Source: Halorussus limi
GTDB taxonomy: Archaea > Halobacteriota > Halobacteria > Halobacteriales > Haladaptataceae
Direction of reading: 5' to 3'
Assembly: GCF_023238205.1 (NCBI RefSeq)
Contig: NZ_CP096659.1
Coordinates: forward strand, 1-64,000
Length of the DNA: 64,000 nt
Part shown: in pieces, positions 26,356 through 34,331 of the stretch
How positions within the stretch are numbered: position 1 is the first letter of the stretch
Layout of the letters: each line of letters starts with the position of its first letter
Made by a program: the position numbers and the translations under genes
Notes under the pieces: generated by a model
The model's database searches: none
Told to the model about the DNA's origin: nothing
What the model saw: the letters and a program-made list of their open reading frames with translations, nothing else

Positions 26356-26640
26356 ATGCCCGCCGACCTGGAAGAGAAGACCGACCGCTACGAGGGCCTG
26401 CTCGCGGAGGCGCTCGACGCCGCCGAAATCGCGCCGCCCGAGGACACGCCGATGGGCGAGGCCGCGGCCGAGTGTCTGGAGATGGCGACCTCGTACCTCG
26501 AAGACGGCCGCCACTTCCGCGAGAACGACGACCCCGTGAACGCGCTCGCTTCGTTCTCCTACGGTCACGCGTGGTTGGACGCGGGCGCTCGCGTGGGGTT
26601 GTTCGACGTGCCCCGAGAGGGCCACCTCTTCACCGTCTGA
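26356..26640 (+). CDS. DUF357-family archaeal protein
   Basis: 94 residues, all helical and acidic. It matches DUF357, a small archaeal protein of unknown role: TDRYEGLLAEALDAAEIAP, MATSYLEDGRHFRENDDPVN, ALASFSYGHAWLDAGARVGL. The tyrosine/alanine-rich second helix is typical. ATG 26356 is chosen over a near-cognate upstream start. It stands alone, divergent from trxB. Confidence 0.83.
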   Translation: MPADLEEKTDRYEGLLAEALDAAEIAPPEDTPMGEAAAECLEMATSYLEDGRHFRENDDPVNALASFSYGHAWLDAGARVGLFDVPREGHLFTV

Positions 26641-26766
26641 CGCCCCACCGACCGTGCGGACGACTCTCCCGAGGCGTAACTCTGCGGCCCGAAAACGGTG
26701 AATTTGGCCGAGACCTGACGAAAACTTTGGGAAACCGACTTGTCCCATTCTGTGGTGCTTGCTAGC

Positions 26767-27285
26767 ATGGAACTGAACAGACGAACGCTCCTACGGGCCT
26801 CGGTAATCGGCGTCGCGGGGTCGATTGCGGGACGAGTTGGCGCGAGCGAGAACCGACAGGAGACCCAGACGACGAACGAGAGAACACAGGAGACGACGAC
26901 CGTCGCGCAGGACCCCGACGAAACCATCGTCCTCGGCGGGCAAGTCGAGTACTGGTACGGCGTCGCACCGTCGTCCATTCAGGGTCGGGAAAACCCGATG
27001 TTGGCGATGGAACCGGGAACAGTGTACGAAGTCGTCTGGGTCAACCTCGACGGGGAGGAACACGAACTACGCATCTTCGACGGAAACGACGAGGTAGTCG
27101 CGGCGACGGAGTCGGCCAGCGAGGTCGGAGAGACTGGTTCGGTGGTCCTCGAAGCCACCGAGCAACTGGCGCGGTACGACTGCGAGTATCACCCCGAGAG
27201 CATGCGCGGACAGGTGCGAACGGAGGCCGGAGGAACGACCGCCGGTACGACTACGACGACCACCGAAAGTGGTGGTCCGTACTGA
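26767..27285 (+). CDS. Tat-exported cupredoxin-like copper protein
   Basis: 172 residues. MELNRRTLLRASVIGVAGS is a twin-arginine signal. A Thr/Gln/Glu-rich spacer follows, then a plastocyanin-like fold. Copper ligands of a type-1 site can be seen: His in GEEHELRIFD, then Cys, His and Met in DCEYHPESMRGQV (C-x2-H-P-x2-M). It is probably an extracytoplasmic electron carrier of halocyanin type. No lipobox is visible. The protein ends in a TTAGTTTTTT tail. ATG 26767 chosen because the Tat motif starts there. Confidence 0.82.
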   Translation: MELNRRTLLRASVIGVAGSIAGRVGASENRQETQTTNERTQETTTVAQDPDETIVLGGQVEYWYGVAPSSIQGRENPMLAMEPGTVYEVVWVNLDGEEHELRIFDGNDEVVAATESASEVGETGSVVLEATEQLARYDCEYHPESMRGQVRTEAGGTTAGTTTTTTESGGPY

Positions 27286-27367
27286 CAGGTCGCTGGGCGG
27301 GGTTCGGAGTCGACGTTTCGCCGACGAATCCGTAACTTCGAAGAAATAGCGTCTTCCAGAATCCGCG

Positions 27368-28117
27368 TCAGTGCGACGAGTGGCGACGCTCCGTCTCGCG
27401 CTGGCTTCCCTGTCCGCGACGACTGCCGTAACGTCGGTCGTTCTCGCTGGTCCCGCCTTCGCCGCCGTGGCGGTGTTCTCGCTCGCCGCGAATCTGGTCG
27501 CGGAACTCCGAGTCCGACGGGTTACCGTGCCGGTCAGAACTGCCTCGTTGGCCGGTCATGCGTCCGGAAATCCCCTGCTCGCGGTGGCTCCCGCGCTGAC
27601 TGCCGGTTCGCGGGGACCCGGTGTCGCGGCCCTGCGGTTCGCGGTGCTGGCCGTGTCGGTCGTCGCCTCGCTGGCGGCCCTCTCCGCGGTGGCTACTTTC
27701 GCCCTGTTCCGTTTCGTGGTGGCCGCCCGACTGTCCGCCGGTTCTCGGACTCCGAGACGTGCCGGAGTCGTCCGCACCGCGACTCCCGTACCGATTGGTG
27801 TGCCCACGGTCGTCGCCGAAGTCGTGACCCTGCTGACTTGCGGTGCCGCCGCGAGAGCCACCACGGTCGCTCTCGTCGTGACTGCCCTGCGTCCGGGAGT
27901 GAGCGTCTTCCGCGAGTCGCTCGTAATCTCGCTGTGACCGGTCGGACTGGTCGCCGTGGTGATGGTGGTGGTGATGGTGGTGGTGAGTCCCCTCGTCACC
28001 CTCGTCTCGGTCGCCTTCGAGGTCGGTCCAGTCTCGATGACTGGTCTCGCCGCTCTCGTGGAGACCGTGCTCGTTCGCCGCTTCGCGCCGTCGCTGTTCT
28101 TTGTGCGGATTTGCCAT
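27368..28117 (-). CDS. His/Gly/Ser/Arg-rich intrinsically disordered protein
   Basis: 249 residues with almost no hydrophobic residue. It contains a run of ten histidines at about 45-54, then repeated RG, QRG, SHR and GSRG motifs and a closing RRYGSRRGQGSQRE. No fold or export signal is expected. RG-rich tails often bind RNA, and the His run could bind metal ions (inference). The closing segment resembles RRYGSRQSQGQQ in the Gln-rich protein at 35182-36699. Both genes share an identical-distance promoter element, so they may be co-regulated. ATG 28117 follows the TAAG box by 36 bp. The function is not known. Confidence 0.72.
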   Translation of the reverse strand: MANPHKEQRRREAANEHGLHESGETSHRDWTDLEGDRDEGDEGTHHHHHHHHHHGDQSDRSQRDYERLAEDAHSRTQGSHDESDRGGSRGGTASQQGHDFGDDRGHTNRYGSRGADDSGTSRSPRTGGQSGGHHETEQGESSHRGEGRQRGDDRHGQHREPQGRDTGSPRTGSQRGSHREQGISGRMTGQRGSSDRHGNPSDSEFRDQIRGEREHRHGGEGGTSENDRRYGSRRGQGSQRETERRHSSH

Positions 28118-28153
28118 TCTCGTAACCCCCAGAGGGAGTTGCCCGAGAACGTC

Positions 28154-28169
28154 CTTAGCCGTGCTGGCT
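28154..28169 (-). promoter_or_regulatory. Shared promoter element, copy 1
   Basis: On the minus strand this reads AGCCAGCACGGCTAAG, ending 36 bp before the ATG at 28117. Fifteen of 16 bases match the element at 36736-36751, which also ends 36 bp before its ATG. The TAAG end may act as the TATA box and the 5' part as BRE or an activator site (inference). Confidence 0.6.
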
Positions 28170-28171
28170 GA

Positions 28172-29377
28172 CTATCCAAGCACGCCGAGACCGAACAGCG
28201 GTCCGAACAGGAGGTGGAGGCCGACGCCCACGAGCAGGGCCGGAATCGTGGTGTAGATGGAGGCGACGACCGCGGCGGTCCGGTCTATCGCGAGCAGGGG
28301 AAACAGCGCGTCGCCGTCCTGACTGATGGCGTTGGCCGTCAGCGCCGAGAAGGGAATCGCGCCCTCGGCGTAGACGCCCGCGAGGACTATCTGGGGGCCA
28401 CACCCCGGAATCAGTCCCACGAGCGCGCCCGCGATGGGTGCGAGCAGTCCCGCGGCCGCCGCGAGCGCGCCCACGTCGACGCCGAGCGCCACGACGCCGT
28501 ACTCGTAGAGTAGGTACGCGGCCAGCACCCAGACCGTGACGAAACTCGTCTCCATCGCGGCGTGAACCAGCGTGTCGTAGGTGTCCGAGAACGACTCGCG
28601 AGCGCGACCGACTTCCCCGTCGCCGAGGTACCGCCGACCGACGAAGTAGAGGTAGAACGACAGCGTCGTGCCGGTGACCCCGACCACGGTGAACAAACCC
28701 GCGAACGAGACGCCGAGTTCGAGAGGGACCTCGGGCGCGCCGGCGAGGAGGTACGTGACGCCGAGCGCGAGCGCGGCCGCCGCGGCGACCCACCAGAGTA
28801 CGTGGACCGCGTGAGAGAGCGGCGTGAGAAAGTCGGACTCGCGGGCGGGTCCGCGTTCGTGGCTCCCGCAACTGTCGGCCTCGAAGTCGTGGGGACCCGT
28901 CGTGGGAGCGCCCCGCGTCAGTACGCCGCCGTCGGTCGCGGTCCGGTCGAGGCGCCGAACCGCGGCGTCCACCCGGCCGACGCCGACGCCGAACCGGTCG
29001 ATGGCGTACCCGGAAACGATAGCCGTGCCGAACGCGATTCCGTAGGCGTAGAGGCCCGCCTTCGGCGCGAGCGCCAGTATCACGAACGCCGAGTCGCCCG
29101 CCGTGGCGACGAGCGTGGCGACGACGGTGCCGAAACTCACCGTTCCCCGGACGTAGAGGGGCATCATGACGATGGCCCCGCCACACCCGGGGGTCAGTCC
29201 CATCGCCGCGCCGACCAGCGGTTGGAGGCGCTCGCTGTCGCTCAGTTTCTCGACCAGCGCTCCGCCGGTCCGGTACTGGACGAGGCTGAAGAGCAGGACC
29301 GTCACCGCGACGAACGCGCTGACCTGCACGTAACCGTCGCGGACCGACGCGACGAAGATGTCCGCGAGTTCGACCAT
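28172..29377 (-). CDS. ArsP_2-like 10-TM putative heavy-metal (manganese) exporter
   Basis: 401 residues with about ten membrane helices in two halves. Each half carries a GxxPGCG loop: GLTPGCGGAIVMMPLY near 60 and GLIPGCGPQIVLAGVY near 315. A hydrophilic loop rich in His, Cys and Asp (PHDFEADSCGSHERG, about 165-180) lies between the halves and could bind metal. This matches the family labelled putative 10-TM heavy-metal exporter or putative manganese transporter (name from memory). A ribosome site (GGAGG) precedes the ATG. The promoter carries overlapping palindromes like metalloregulator operators, which supports metal-controlled expression. Confidence 0.82.
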   Translation of the reverse strand: MVELADIFVASVRDGYVQVSAFVAVTVLLFSLVQYRTGGALVEKLSDSERLQPLVGAAMGLTPGCGGAIVMMPLYVRGTVSFGTVVATLVATAGDSAFVILALAPKAGLYAYGIAFGTAIVSGYAIDRFGVGVGRVDAAVRRLDRTATDGGVLTRGAPTTGPHDFEADSCGSHERGPARESDFLTPLSHAVHVLWWVAAAAALALGVTYLLAGAPEVPLELGVSFAGLFTVVGVTGTTLSFYLYFVGRRYLGDGEVGRARESFSDTYDTLVHAAMETSFVTVWVLAAYLLYEYGVVALGVDVGALAAAAGLLAPIAGALVGLIPGCGPQIVLAGVYAEGAIPFSALTANAISQDGDALFPLLAIDRTAAVVASIYTTIPALLVGVGLHLLFGPLFGLGVLG

Positions 29378-29418
29378 CTCACTCCGCCTCCGCGACGAGT
29401 CGGCCGCGAGACACTATA

Positions 29419-29445
29419 TTAGACATGTCTAAACTAGAGTTTAGA
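29419..29445. promoter_or_regulatory. Overlapping palindromes, DtxR/MntR-type operator
   Basis: TTAGACATGTCTAA (29419-29432) is a perfect 14-bp palindrome that abuts the minus-strand TATA box TCTAATATAG of the exporter. It overlaps TCTAAACTAGAGTTTAGA (29428-29445), an 8-bp-arm inverted repeat with a 2-bp spacer. TTAG...CTAA palindromes are typical of DtxR-family metalloregulators (SirR/TroR/Idr) in haloarchaea, so metal-dependent repression of the exporter or of the divergent gene is likely. Confidence 0.6.
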
Positions 29446-29538
29446 TTAGAGGAACGTATAGCTTTCGGCGCCTGTCCTTCTCACGAACTGGAATCCCGCG
29501 ACAAGTTTTTTCTATCAGCCACGCGCATGGTACCTTGT

Positions 29539-29718
29539 ATGAACGAAACGTACGTGCGGTTGCTCTGCCCGGAGTGTGGCAAGGACTGGGAAGAGTCGCC
29601 CGACGACCTCCCCACCCACGACGAGACGTTCCACTGTCCGAACTGCCACGCTTCGCGCCGGACCGCGGAGTTCACGCGGACCGAGCGCGACTTGGAGACG
29701 CTAAAACAGTTCCAGTAG
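29539..29718 (+). CDS. Small zinc-ribbon protein (DUF7836-like)
   Basis: 59 residues. Two CxxC pairs, LLCPECGKDW and HCPNCHAS, form a rubredoxin-like zinc ribbon. A charged helix follows (TERDLETLKQFQ). The DUF name is from memory; function unknown, perhaps transcription or translation related. ATG 29539 follows AAGTTTTTTCTATC, a plausible TATA about 35 bp upstream. It runs tail to tail into aIF2-beta with no gap. Confidence 0.75.
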   Translation: MNETYVRLLCPECGKDWEESPDDLPTHDETFHCPNCHASRRTAEFTRTERDLETLKQFQ

Positions 29719-30126
29719 TTAGCTGCTGGTCGCGGAGCGGGCGCCGCACGCTTCGCACCGCAACAACAGCGCACCCTGTTCTCGTTCGAGTTGCGTGTCC
29801 GGCAGGCCACACTCCGGACAGAGGACGAACTCCTCCACGTAATCGTCGACTGCGTCCTCGATGCGGCGTTGGCTGAACTCGCCGGTCAGGCGCGCTCGGC
29901 CGCTCTCGTCGATGTGTGCGCTGGTTCCGAGTTCGTTCTGGAGGAACTTCAGGACGCGGTCCTCGTCCCTGCCGAGTCTGTCGAGCGTGTCCTGAAAGTT
30001 CTCGTAGACGGTGACGTTGCCCTCTTGGCGCACGTCGGCGTCGGGCACGTCGAAACGGTCGCCGCTACCCTCTATCTCGGGCGTCTCGTCCATCGCCCGT
30101 TCGAGGTGGTCGTCGTAACCCTCCAT
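29719..30126 (-). CDS. eif2b: Translation initiation factor aIF2, beta subunit
   Basis: 135 residues, the standard archaeal length. An alpha-beta core (VTVYENFQDTLDRLGRDEDR, VLKFLQNELGTSAHIDESGR, ARLTGEFSQRRIEDAVDDYV) is followed by a C-terminal zinc ribbon CPECGLPDTQLE...CEACGA. The factor binds initiator tRNA with the alpha and gamma subunits. TATA-like TTTTTATCGG about 25 bp before the ATG indicates a leaderless transcript. Divergent from the UPF0058 gene across a region holding two TTGCA palindromes. Confidence 0.95.
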   Translation of the reverse strand: MEGYDDHLERAMDETPEIEGSGDRFDVPDADVRQEGNVTVYENFQDTLDRLGRDEDRVLKFLQNELGTSAHIDESGRARLTGEFSQRRIEDAVDDYVEEFVLCPECGLPDTQLEREQGALLLRCEACGARSATSS

Positions 30127-30208
30127 AGGTGGTCCAAGGGTCGTAATCCGATAAAAATGTTTCAGACCGAGGACTCCGACTCGGAACGCGCGTTACGCGC
30201 GACCAAGC

Positions 30209-30253
30209 TTGCATTTCCGAATGCAACGAACAGAACGGTATGCAACAATTGCA
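30209..30253. promoter_or_regulatory. Paired TTGCA palindromes between aIF2-beta and UPF0058 genes
   Basis: TTGCATT-TCCG-AATGCAA (30209-30226) is a perfect 7-bp-arm palindrome. TGCAA-CAA-TTGCA (30241-30253) shares its half-site 14 bp further on. Four copies of one half-site in a divergent promoter region suggest a dimeric regulator binding two sites. Confidence 0.5.
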
Positions 30254-30374
30254 CAATACCGTGTTACTGGGTATCACCTTCGATTACGGCGGAATCGGGA
30301 GGAGTAATGCGTAGCCCGTGTTAACGGGACTCAAGATAATACTATAACCCTGCAACTGTTAGCCTCGTTTGCTC

Positions 30375-30614
30375 ATGAAGAAGCAGGAACTCATCCACCT
30401 TCACGGCCTGCTCGCGGAGGTCGGAAACTACTTCGAGGCAGAGAACAGCGCACAAATCGACTTCGACGAGTACGAGTCTCTCGGCGTACGACCGACTTCC
30501 ATTCATAAATCGAAAACAGACCACAAAGCAGCAGTTTTCGCGATGGCGAACGCAATCACATCAGAGATGACCGAAGCCGAGGCGGACGAGACGGTCGCCG
30601 CCAAGGCCGACTGA
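30375..30614 (+). CDS. UPF0058-family archaeal protein
   Basis: 79 residues: MKKQELIHLHGLLAEVGNYF, then SLGVRPTSIHKSKTDHKAAV and FAMANAITSEM. This is a clear match to UPF0058, a small helical archaeal protein of unknown function. TATA-like CTATAAC about 30 bp before the ATG indicates a leaderless transcript. ATG 30375 begins the conserved segment. Confidence 0.88.
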   Translation: MKKQELIHLHGLLAEVGNYFEAENSAQIDFDEYESLGVRPTSIHKSKTDHKAAVFAMANAITSEMTEAEADETVAAKAD

Positions 30615-30814
30615 ACTCCGGCGCGACGCTCCCTCACGAAATCGACCACGCGATAGCGACAGCGCTCTCCTGTAAGCGATACGCTGATACCGACTTCGAC
30701 CGAGTGGGTTCTACTACTCGACTGCGAAGAGACAGAGATGTCGTTGTGCCGGGCGATAGGACGGTGGACGCGTCCGTCACGCCGCCGCCGGCGGGAGACT
30801 GACAGTCCCGAGCG

Positions 30815-31270
30815 CTACTCGATGAGGTCCTCGAACTCGGGGAGAACCTCGTCGTCCTCGTCGCGGTCGCTCGTCTCGACCTCGGTGTCGTCGGACGAAT
30901 CCTCGGCTTCGGATTCGTCCTCGTCGTCGTCTTCCTCGATGACTTCGACTTCGAGGACGGTCAGGGGGATGTTTTCGAGGCGCTGGCCGATCTCCTTGCG
31001 AGCGATGCGCGAGGCGTGTTCCTCGCGCTCGACGTTGAACACCGTCATCTCCAACTCCAGTGCGACGAGGCTTTCGTCGGCCGCGATGAACGCCGGTTCG
31101 AGTTCCTCCCCGCAGTGGGGACAGGAACGCTCCCCCATGTTGATTTCGACGTAGTTGAGGTCGGGATTGAGCAACTCGCCGGTCTTCGAGATGGCGATCC
31201 GAACCGCTTCGTCCGGCGTCTCCACGTCGTAGACCGGGACTGCGGCTTCCACGACAACTCTGCAGTTCAT
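30815..31270 (-). CDS. UPF0212 (DUF555) family protein
   Basis: 151 residues. Conserved core MNCRVVVEAAVPVYDVETP, DEAVRIAISKTGELLNPDL, YVEINMGERSCPHCGEELEP (one CxxC) and a second beta-rich half with LEVEVIEEDD. The last 40 residues are an acidic tail (DDDEDESEAEDSSDD) typical of halophilic extension. Function unknown; the family is archaeal. Start at 31270 begins the conserved segment. Divergent from ogg, 85 bp away. Confidence 0.85.
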   Translation of the reverse strand: MNCRVVVEAAVPVYDVETPDEAVRIAISKTGELLNPDLNYVEINMGERSCPHCGEELEPAFIAADESLVALELEMTVFNVEREEHASRIARKEIGQRLENIPLTVLEVEVIEEDDDEDESEAEDSSDDTEVETSDRDEDDEVLPEFEDLIE

Positions 31271-31355
31271 GGCACCAAGAGATAGTAGCGCCAACAGTAT
31301 CAAGTTTGGCCCTAAAGCGAAAGGTTTCAACGTGTCGGTCCCCTTCGGTCCCGCG

Positions 31356-32261
31356 ATGGAGTCGGGTTCGATACCGGTCGGGGACCTCTCGGGGGGCGTA
31401 GACGTACAGGCGACGCTGGAGAGCGGCCAGAGTTTCCGGTGGCACCGCGAGGACGGCCGGATGTACGAGGCCGACGGTCCGAGCGGCGGGTCGGCGTGGT
31501 ACGCGACCGCCGTCGGAGGCCACACCGGCGGCGACCCCGAGGTAGTCCGAGTACGTCAGCGCGACGGTCTGCTCGAATGGGAGGCGACGACCGACGCCGA
31601 CCGACTGCTGGTCGAACGACTCCGACTCGACGACGACCTCCCGGCCATCTTCGACGCGATTCCCGACGACGAACTGCTCTCGGCGGCGACCGACGCCTAC
31701 CGGGGGCTTCGCGTCGTGAACGACCCCTTCTTCCCCTGTCTCGTCTCGTTCATCTGCTCGGCCCAGATGCGGGTCGAGCGCATCCACGAGATGCAGGCCG
31801 CCCTCGCCCGGGAGTTCGGCGAGACGGTCGTCTTCGACGGCGAGACCTACCACGGGTTCCCGACCCCCGAGCGCCTCGCGCGGGCCGGCGAGGACGAACT
31901 CCGGGCGTTGGGTCTGGGCTACCGCGCGCCCTACGTCCAGCGTTCGGCGGAGTTGGTCGCCTCGGGCGAGGCGACGGCCGACGACGTGCGGGGCCTCGAC
32001 TACGAGGACGCCCGCGAGGCGATGCAGGCGTTCGTCGGCGTCGGCGACAAGGTCGCCGACTGCGTGCTGATGTTCTCGCTGGGCTATCTGGAGGCGGTCC
32101 CGCTCGACACGTGGATTCGGACCGCCATCGGCGAGTACTACCCCCACTGCGAGCGGGGGTCGTACGCCGAAACGTCGGACGCCATCCGAGCGGAGTTCGG
32201 CGGCGAGTACGCCGGTTACGCCCAGACCTACGTCTTCCACTACCTCCGGAATCGGGCGTGA
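31356..32261 (+). CDS. ogg: 8-oxoguanine DNA glycosylase (OGG1-like HhH-GPD)
   Basis: About 301 residues. The N-terminal OGG_N-like domain has the signature VQATLESGQSFRWHRE. The HhH-GPD domain ends in GVGDKVADCVLMFSLGYLEA, then VPLDTWI. The Lys of GDKVADC (residue 232) and Asp of VPLDTW (residue 251) are 19 apart, as are K249 and D268 of human OGG1; these are the Schiff-base Lys and catalytic Asp. It removes 8-oxoguanine opposite C and has lyase activity. ATG 31356 is preferred; an in-frame ATG at 31269 would add a non-conserved Lys/Ser-rich stretch overlapping the UPF0212 start. Confidence 0.9.
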   Translation: MESGSIPVGDLSGGVDVQATLESGQSFRWHREDGRMYEADGPSGGSAWYATAVGGHTGGDPEVVRVRQRDGLLEWEATTDADRLLVERLRLDDDLPAIFDAIPDDELLSAATDAYRGLRVVNDPFFPCLVSFICSAQMRVERIHEMQAALAREFGETVVFDGETYHGFPTPERLARAGEDELRALGLGYRAPYVQRSAELVASGEATADDVRGLDYEDAREAMQAFVGVGDKVADCVLMFSLGYLEAVPLDTWIRTAIGEYYPHCERGSYAETSDAIRAEFGGEYAGYAQTYVFHYLRNRA

Positions 32262-32286
32262 GAAGTCGGGAGTCCGGAAACCCGAC

Positions 32287-33456
32287 TCAGGGCCGGAAAA
32301 CGGCCCTGACACAGCCGTCCTCCTTCTCCTTGAACATCTCGTAACCGCGGGGCGACTCTTCGAGCGAGAACTCGTGGGTCGCCAGATAGGAGGGGTCCAT
32401 GCGACCCTCGGCGACGTGGTCGAGCAGTTCCGGAACGTACCGCTGGCCGTGCTGTTGGGCCGTGCGGATGGTGAGGCCCTTGTTCATGGCGATGCCAAGC
32501 GGGAACTTGTCCATCACGCCGTAGACGCCCAGAATCGAGAGCGTCCCGCCCTTCCGGCAGGCCACCATCGCCTGCCGGAGCGCCTCGCCCCGGTCGGTGT
32601 GGAGGCGCATCTGCTGTTTGACCTCGTCGTAGGCGTGGGCGATGCCGGTGCCGTGGGCCTCCATCCCCACCGCGTCGATGCAGGCGTCGGGGCCTCTGCC
32701 GCCGGTCATCGACTTGAGTTCGTCCACGACGCTGTCGACTTCGGTGTAGTCGATGGTCTCGGACCCGGCCTCGTTGCGGGCCATGCGGAGGCGCTCGGGG
32801 AAGCGGTCGATGCCGACGACTCGCTCGGCACCCATCAGGGCGGCGCTCTGCTGGGCCATGAGGCCGACGCCGCCGCAACCCCAGACCGCGACCGTGTCGC
32901 CCTCCTCGATGTCGCAGAAGTCCGCGCCCATGTAACCGGTGGGCCACGCGTCGGAGGCGAACAGCGCCTGTTCGTCGCTGAGTTCGTCGGGCACGGCGAA
33001 GCAGTTGCTGTCGGCGTGGGGCACCCGGACGTACTCGGCGTGGGACCCGGCGTATCCGCCGAAGGCGTGGGTGTAGCCGTAGATTCCCGCGGTCGGGTAG
33101 CCGAGAATCGGTTCCTGTAGCTCCGGGTTCGGGTTCGTGTTGTCACACAGCGACCAGAGGTCGTCCATGCAGTAGCCGCAGTTGCCGCATCCGACGAACG
33201 ACGGGACGACCACCCGGTCGCCCTCCTCGACCGATTCGACTTTACGCCCGACCTCGGCGACCGTCCCCATGAACTCGTGGCCGATGACGTCGCCCTCGCG
33301 CATCGTCGGGAGGTAGCCGTCGATGAAGTGGAGGTCCGACCCGCAGGTCGTAGTGAGACCGACCTCCAGAACCACGTCGCGCGGGTTGACGAGTTCGGGG
33401 TCGGGGACGCTCTCGACGCGGAGGTCGTTGACGCCCTCCCAGCAGAGCGCCCTCAT
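32287..33456 (-). CDS. Zinc-dependent alcohol/formaldehyde dehydrogenase-like enzyme
   Basis: 389 residues, medium-chain dehydrogenase. Catalytic zinc ligands appear in LTTTCGSDLHFIDG and GHEFMG; structural zinc in CGNCGYCMDDLWSLC (four Cys). The coenzyme fold shows VWGCGGVGLMAQQSAALMGA and VVGIDRFPERL, whose Asp suggests NAD. The long insertion and sequence type recall glutathione-independent formaldehyde dehydrogenase-like enzymes of haloarchaea; the actual substrate is uncertain. Start ATG 33456 overlaps the SRPBCC gene stop (ATGA), so the two are one operon. Confidence 0.87.
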   Translation of the reverse strand: MRALCWEGVNDLRVESVPDPELVNPRDVVLEVGLTTTCGSDLHFIDGYLPTMREGDVIGHEFMGTVAEVGRKVESVEEGDRVVVPSFVGCGNCGYCMDDLWSLCDNTNPNPELQEPILGYPTAGIYGYTHAFGGYAGSHAEYVRVPHADSNCFAVPDELSDEQALFASDAWPTGYMGADFCDIEEGDTVAVWGCGGVGLMAQQSAALMGAERVVGIDRFPERLRMARNEAGSETIDYTEVDSVVDELKSMTGGRGPDACIDAVGMEAHGTGIAHAYDEVKQQMRLHTDRGEALRQAMVACRKGGTLSILGVYGVMDKFPLGIAMNKGLTIRTAQQHGQRYVPELLDHVAEGRMDPSYLATHEFSLEESPRGYEMFKEKEDGCVRAVFRP

Positions 33457-34178
33457 ACCCAATCACCGCTCCCGCGGGCCGACGGGTTGCGTTCGAGCGT
33501 GGGAATCTCGCCCGTCTCGGCGAGGCTCTTGAACCGATAGAGCATCTTGTTCGCCAGCGCCTCGGGCACGACGCCGAGCAGGTTCATCGCGGAGCGCCCG
33601 ACTCGGCCGCCGGGCGGGTCGAACCGCAGCGTGAGCGTCACCTCGGTCCCGCGGTCGGCCGGGGCCGGTCGGAACCGCACCGACCCCTCGTTTGGTATCG
33701 GCGCGCCCTCGACCGACTTCCAGCGCAGGAACTCGCCGGGACGGTCCTCGACCATCTCGGTCTCCCACTCGACGGTCCGGCCGAACGGTGCGGGCACCGA
33801 CCAGCGGTGGCGGTCCTCGCCCCCCAGCGTTACCTCGGCGAACCCGCCCACGATGCGGTCGAGCAGGTCCGAGTCGCGCCAGAAGCGGTAGAGTTCGTCG
33901 GCCGACTCGCCGACCGTGACGGACTTCTCGACCTCGGTCGCGCCCGACGCGACCCCGGGTTCGGTCTCGTCCGGTTCGACCGCCGCCCCGCCGTTCTGAG
34001 AGCGGCGGCCGCGTCCGTCGACCCCGCGGTACAACAGCCAACCGCCGGCGAGCGCCAGCGCGGCCCCGCCGAGCGACCGTTTCCGGAGTCCGACGGCCAG
34101 CAGCGTGCCGCCGACCGCCGCGGCCGCCGTGCGACGGCCCCGGCTCGCGGTGCGTCCCCCAGTAGCGTTCCGTGTCAC
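33453..34178 (-). CDS. SRPBCC (START-like) domain protein with N-terminal membrane segment
   Basis: 241 residues. A basic start and a hydrophobic region (TAAAAVGGTLLAVGLRKRSLGGAALALAGGWLLYRGV, about 17-53) form one or two membrane helices. They are followed by a polyketide-cyclase/START-like domain from about 80 (VEKSVTVGESADELYRFW, FGRTVEWETEMVEDRPGE, TEVTLTLRFDPPGG). It may bind a lipid or small hydrophobic ligand at the membrane (inference). GTG start, with an inverted repeat overlapping its ribosome site. It overlaps the dehydrogenase gene. Confidence 0.8.
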   Translation of the reverse strand: MTRNATGGRTASRGRRTAAAAVGGTLLAVGLRKRSLGGAALALAGGWLLYRGVDGRGRRSQNGGAAVEPDETEPGVASGATEVEKSVTVGESADELYRFWRDSDLLDRIVGGFAEVTLGGEDRHRWSVPAPFGRTVEWETEMVEDRPGEFLRWKSVEGAPIPNEGSVRFRPAPADRGTEVTLTLRFDPPGGRVGRSAMNLLGVVPEALANKMLYRFKSLAETGEIPTLERNPSARGSGDWV

Positions 34179-34184
34179 GTGTTA

Positions 34185-34201
34185 GTTCCCCCACAGGGAA
34201 C
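34185..34201 (-). promoter_or_regulatory. Hairpin over the SRPBCC gene ribosome site
   Basis: GTTCCC-TGTGG-GGGAAC (minus strand) is a perfect 6-bp-arm inverted repeat ending about 6 bp before the GTG start. The purine-rich GGGGGAAC, the likely ribosome site, lies in its 3' arm, so the hairpin could limit translation. Alternatively it is an operator. Confidence 0.35.
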
Positions 34202-34331
34202 TTGCGAGAGCGGACATTGTATCTTGTGCCCGAGTGCCGGGCCGTCCGCGACGACCGACTCTGGTACCGGTCGCGCCGACCGCGCCGTCCAAACCGCCTT
34301 AAGCGAGAGCGACGAATCACCGTCCAGAGCC

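Noticed and set aside
30127-30374. tRNA or small RNA in the aIF2-beta/UPF0058 gap, suggested by stems
   Set aside because: No TPsiC-like GTTCRANNC or cloverleaf was found; the stems fit promoter palindromes better.
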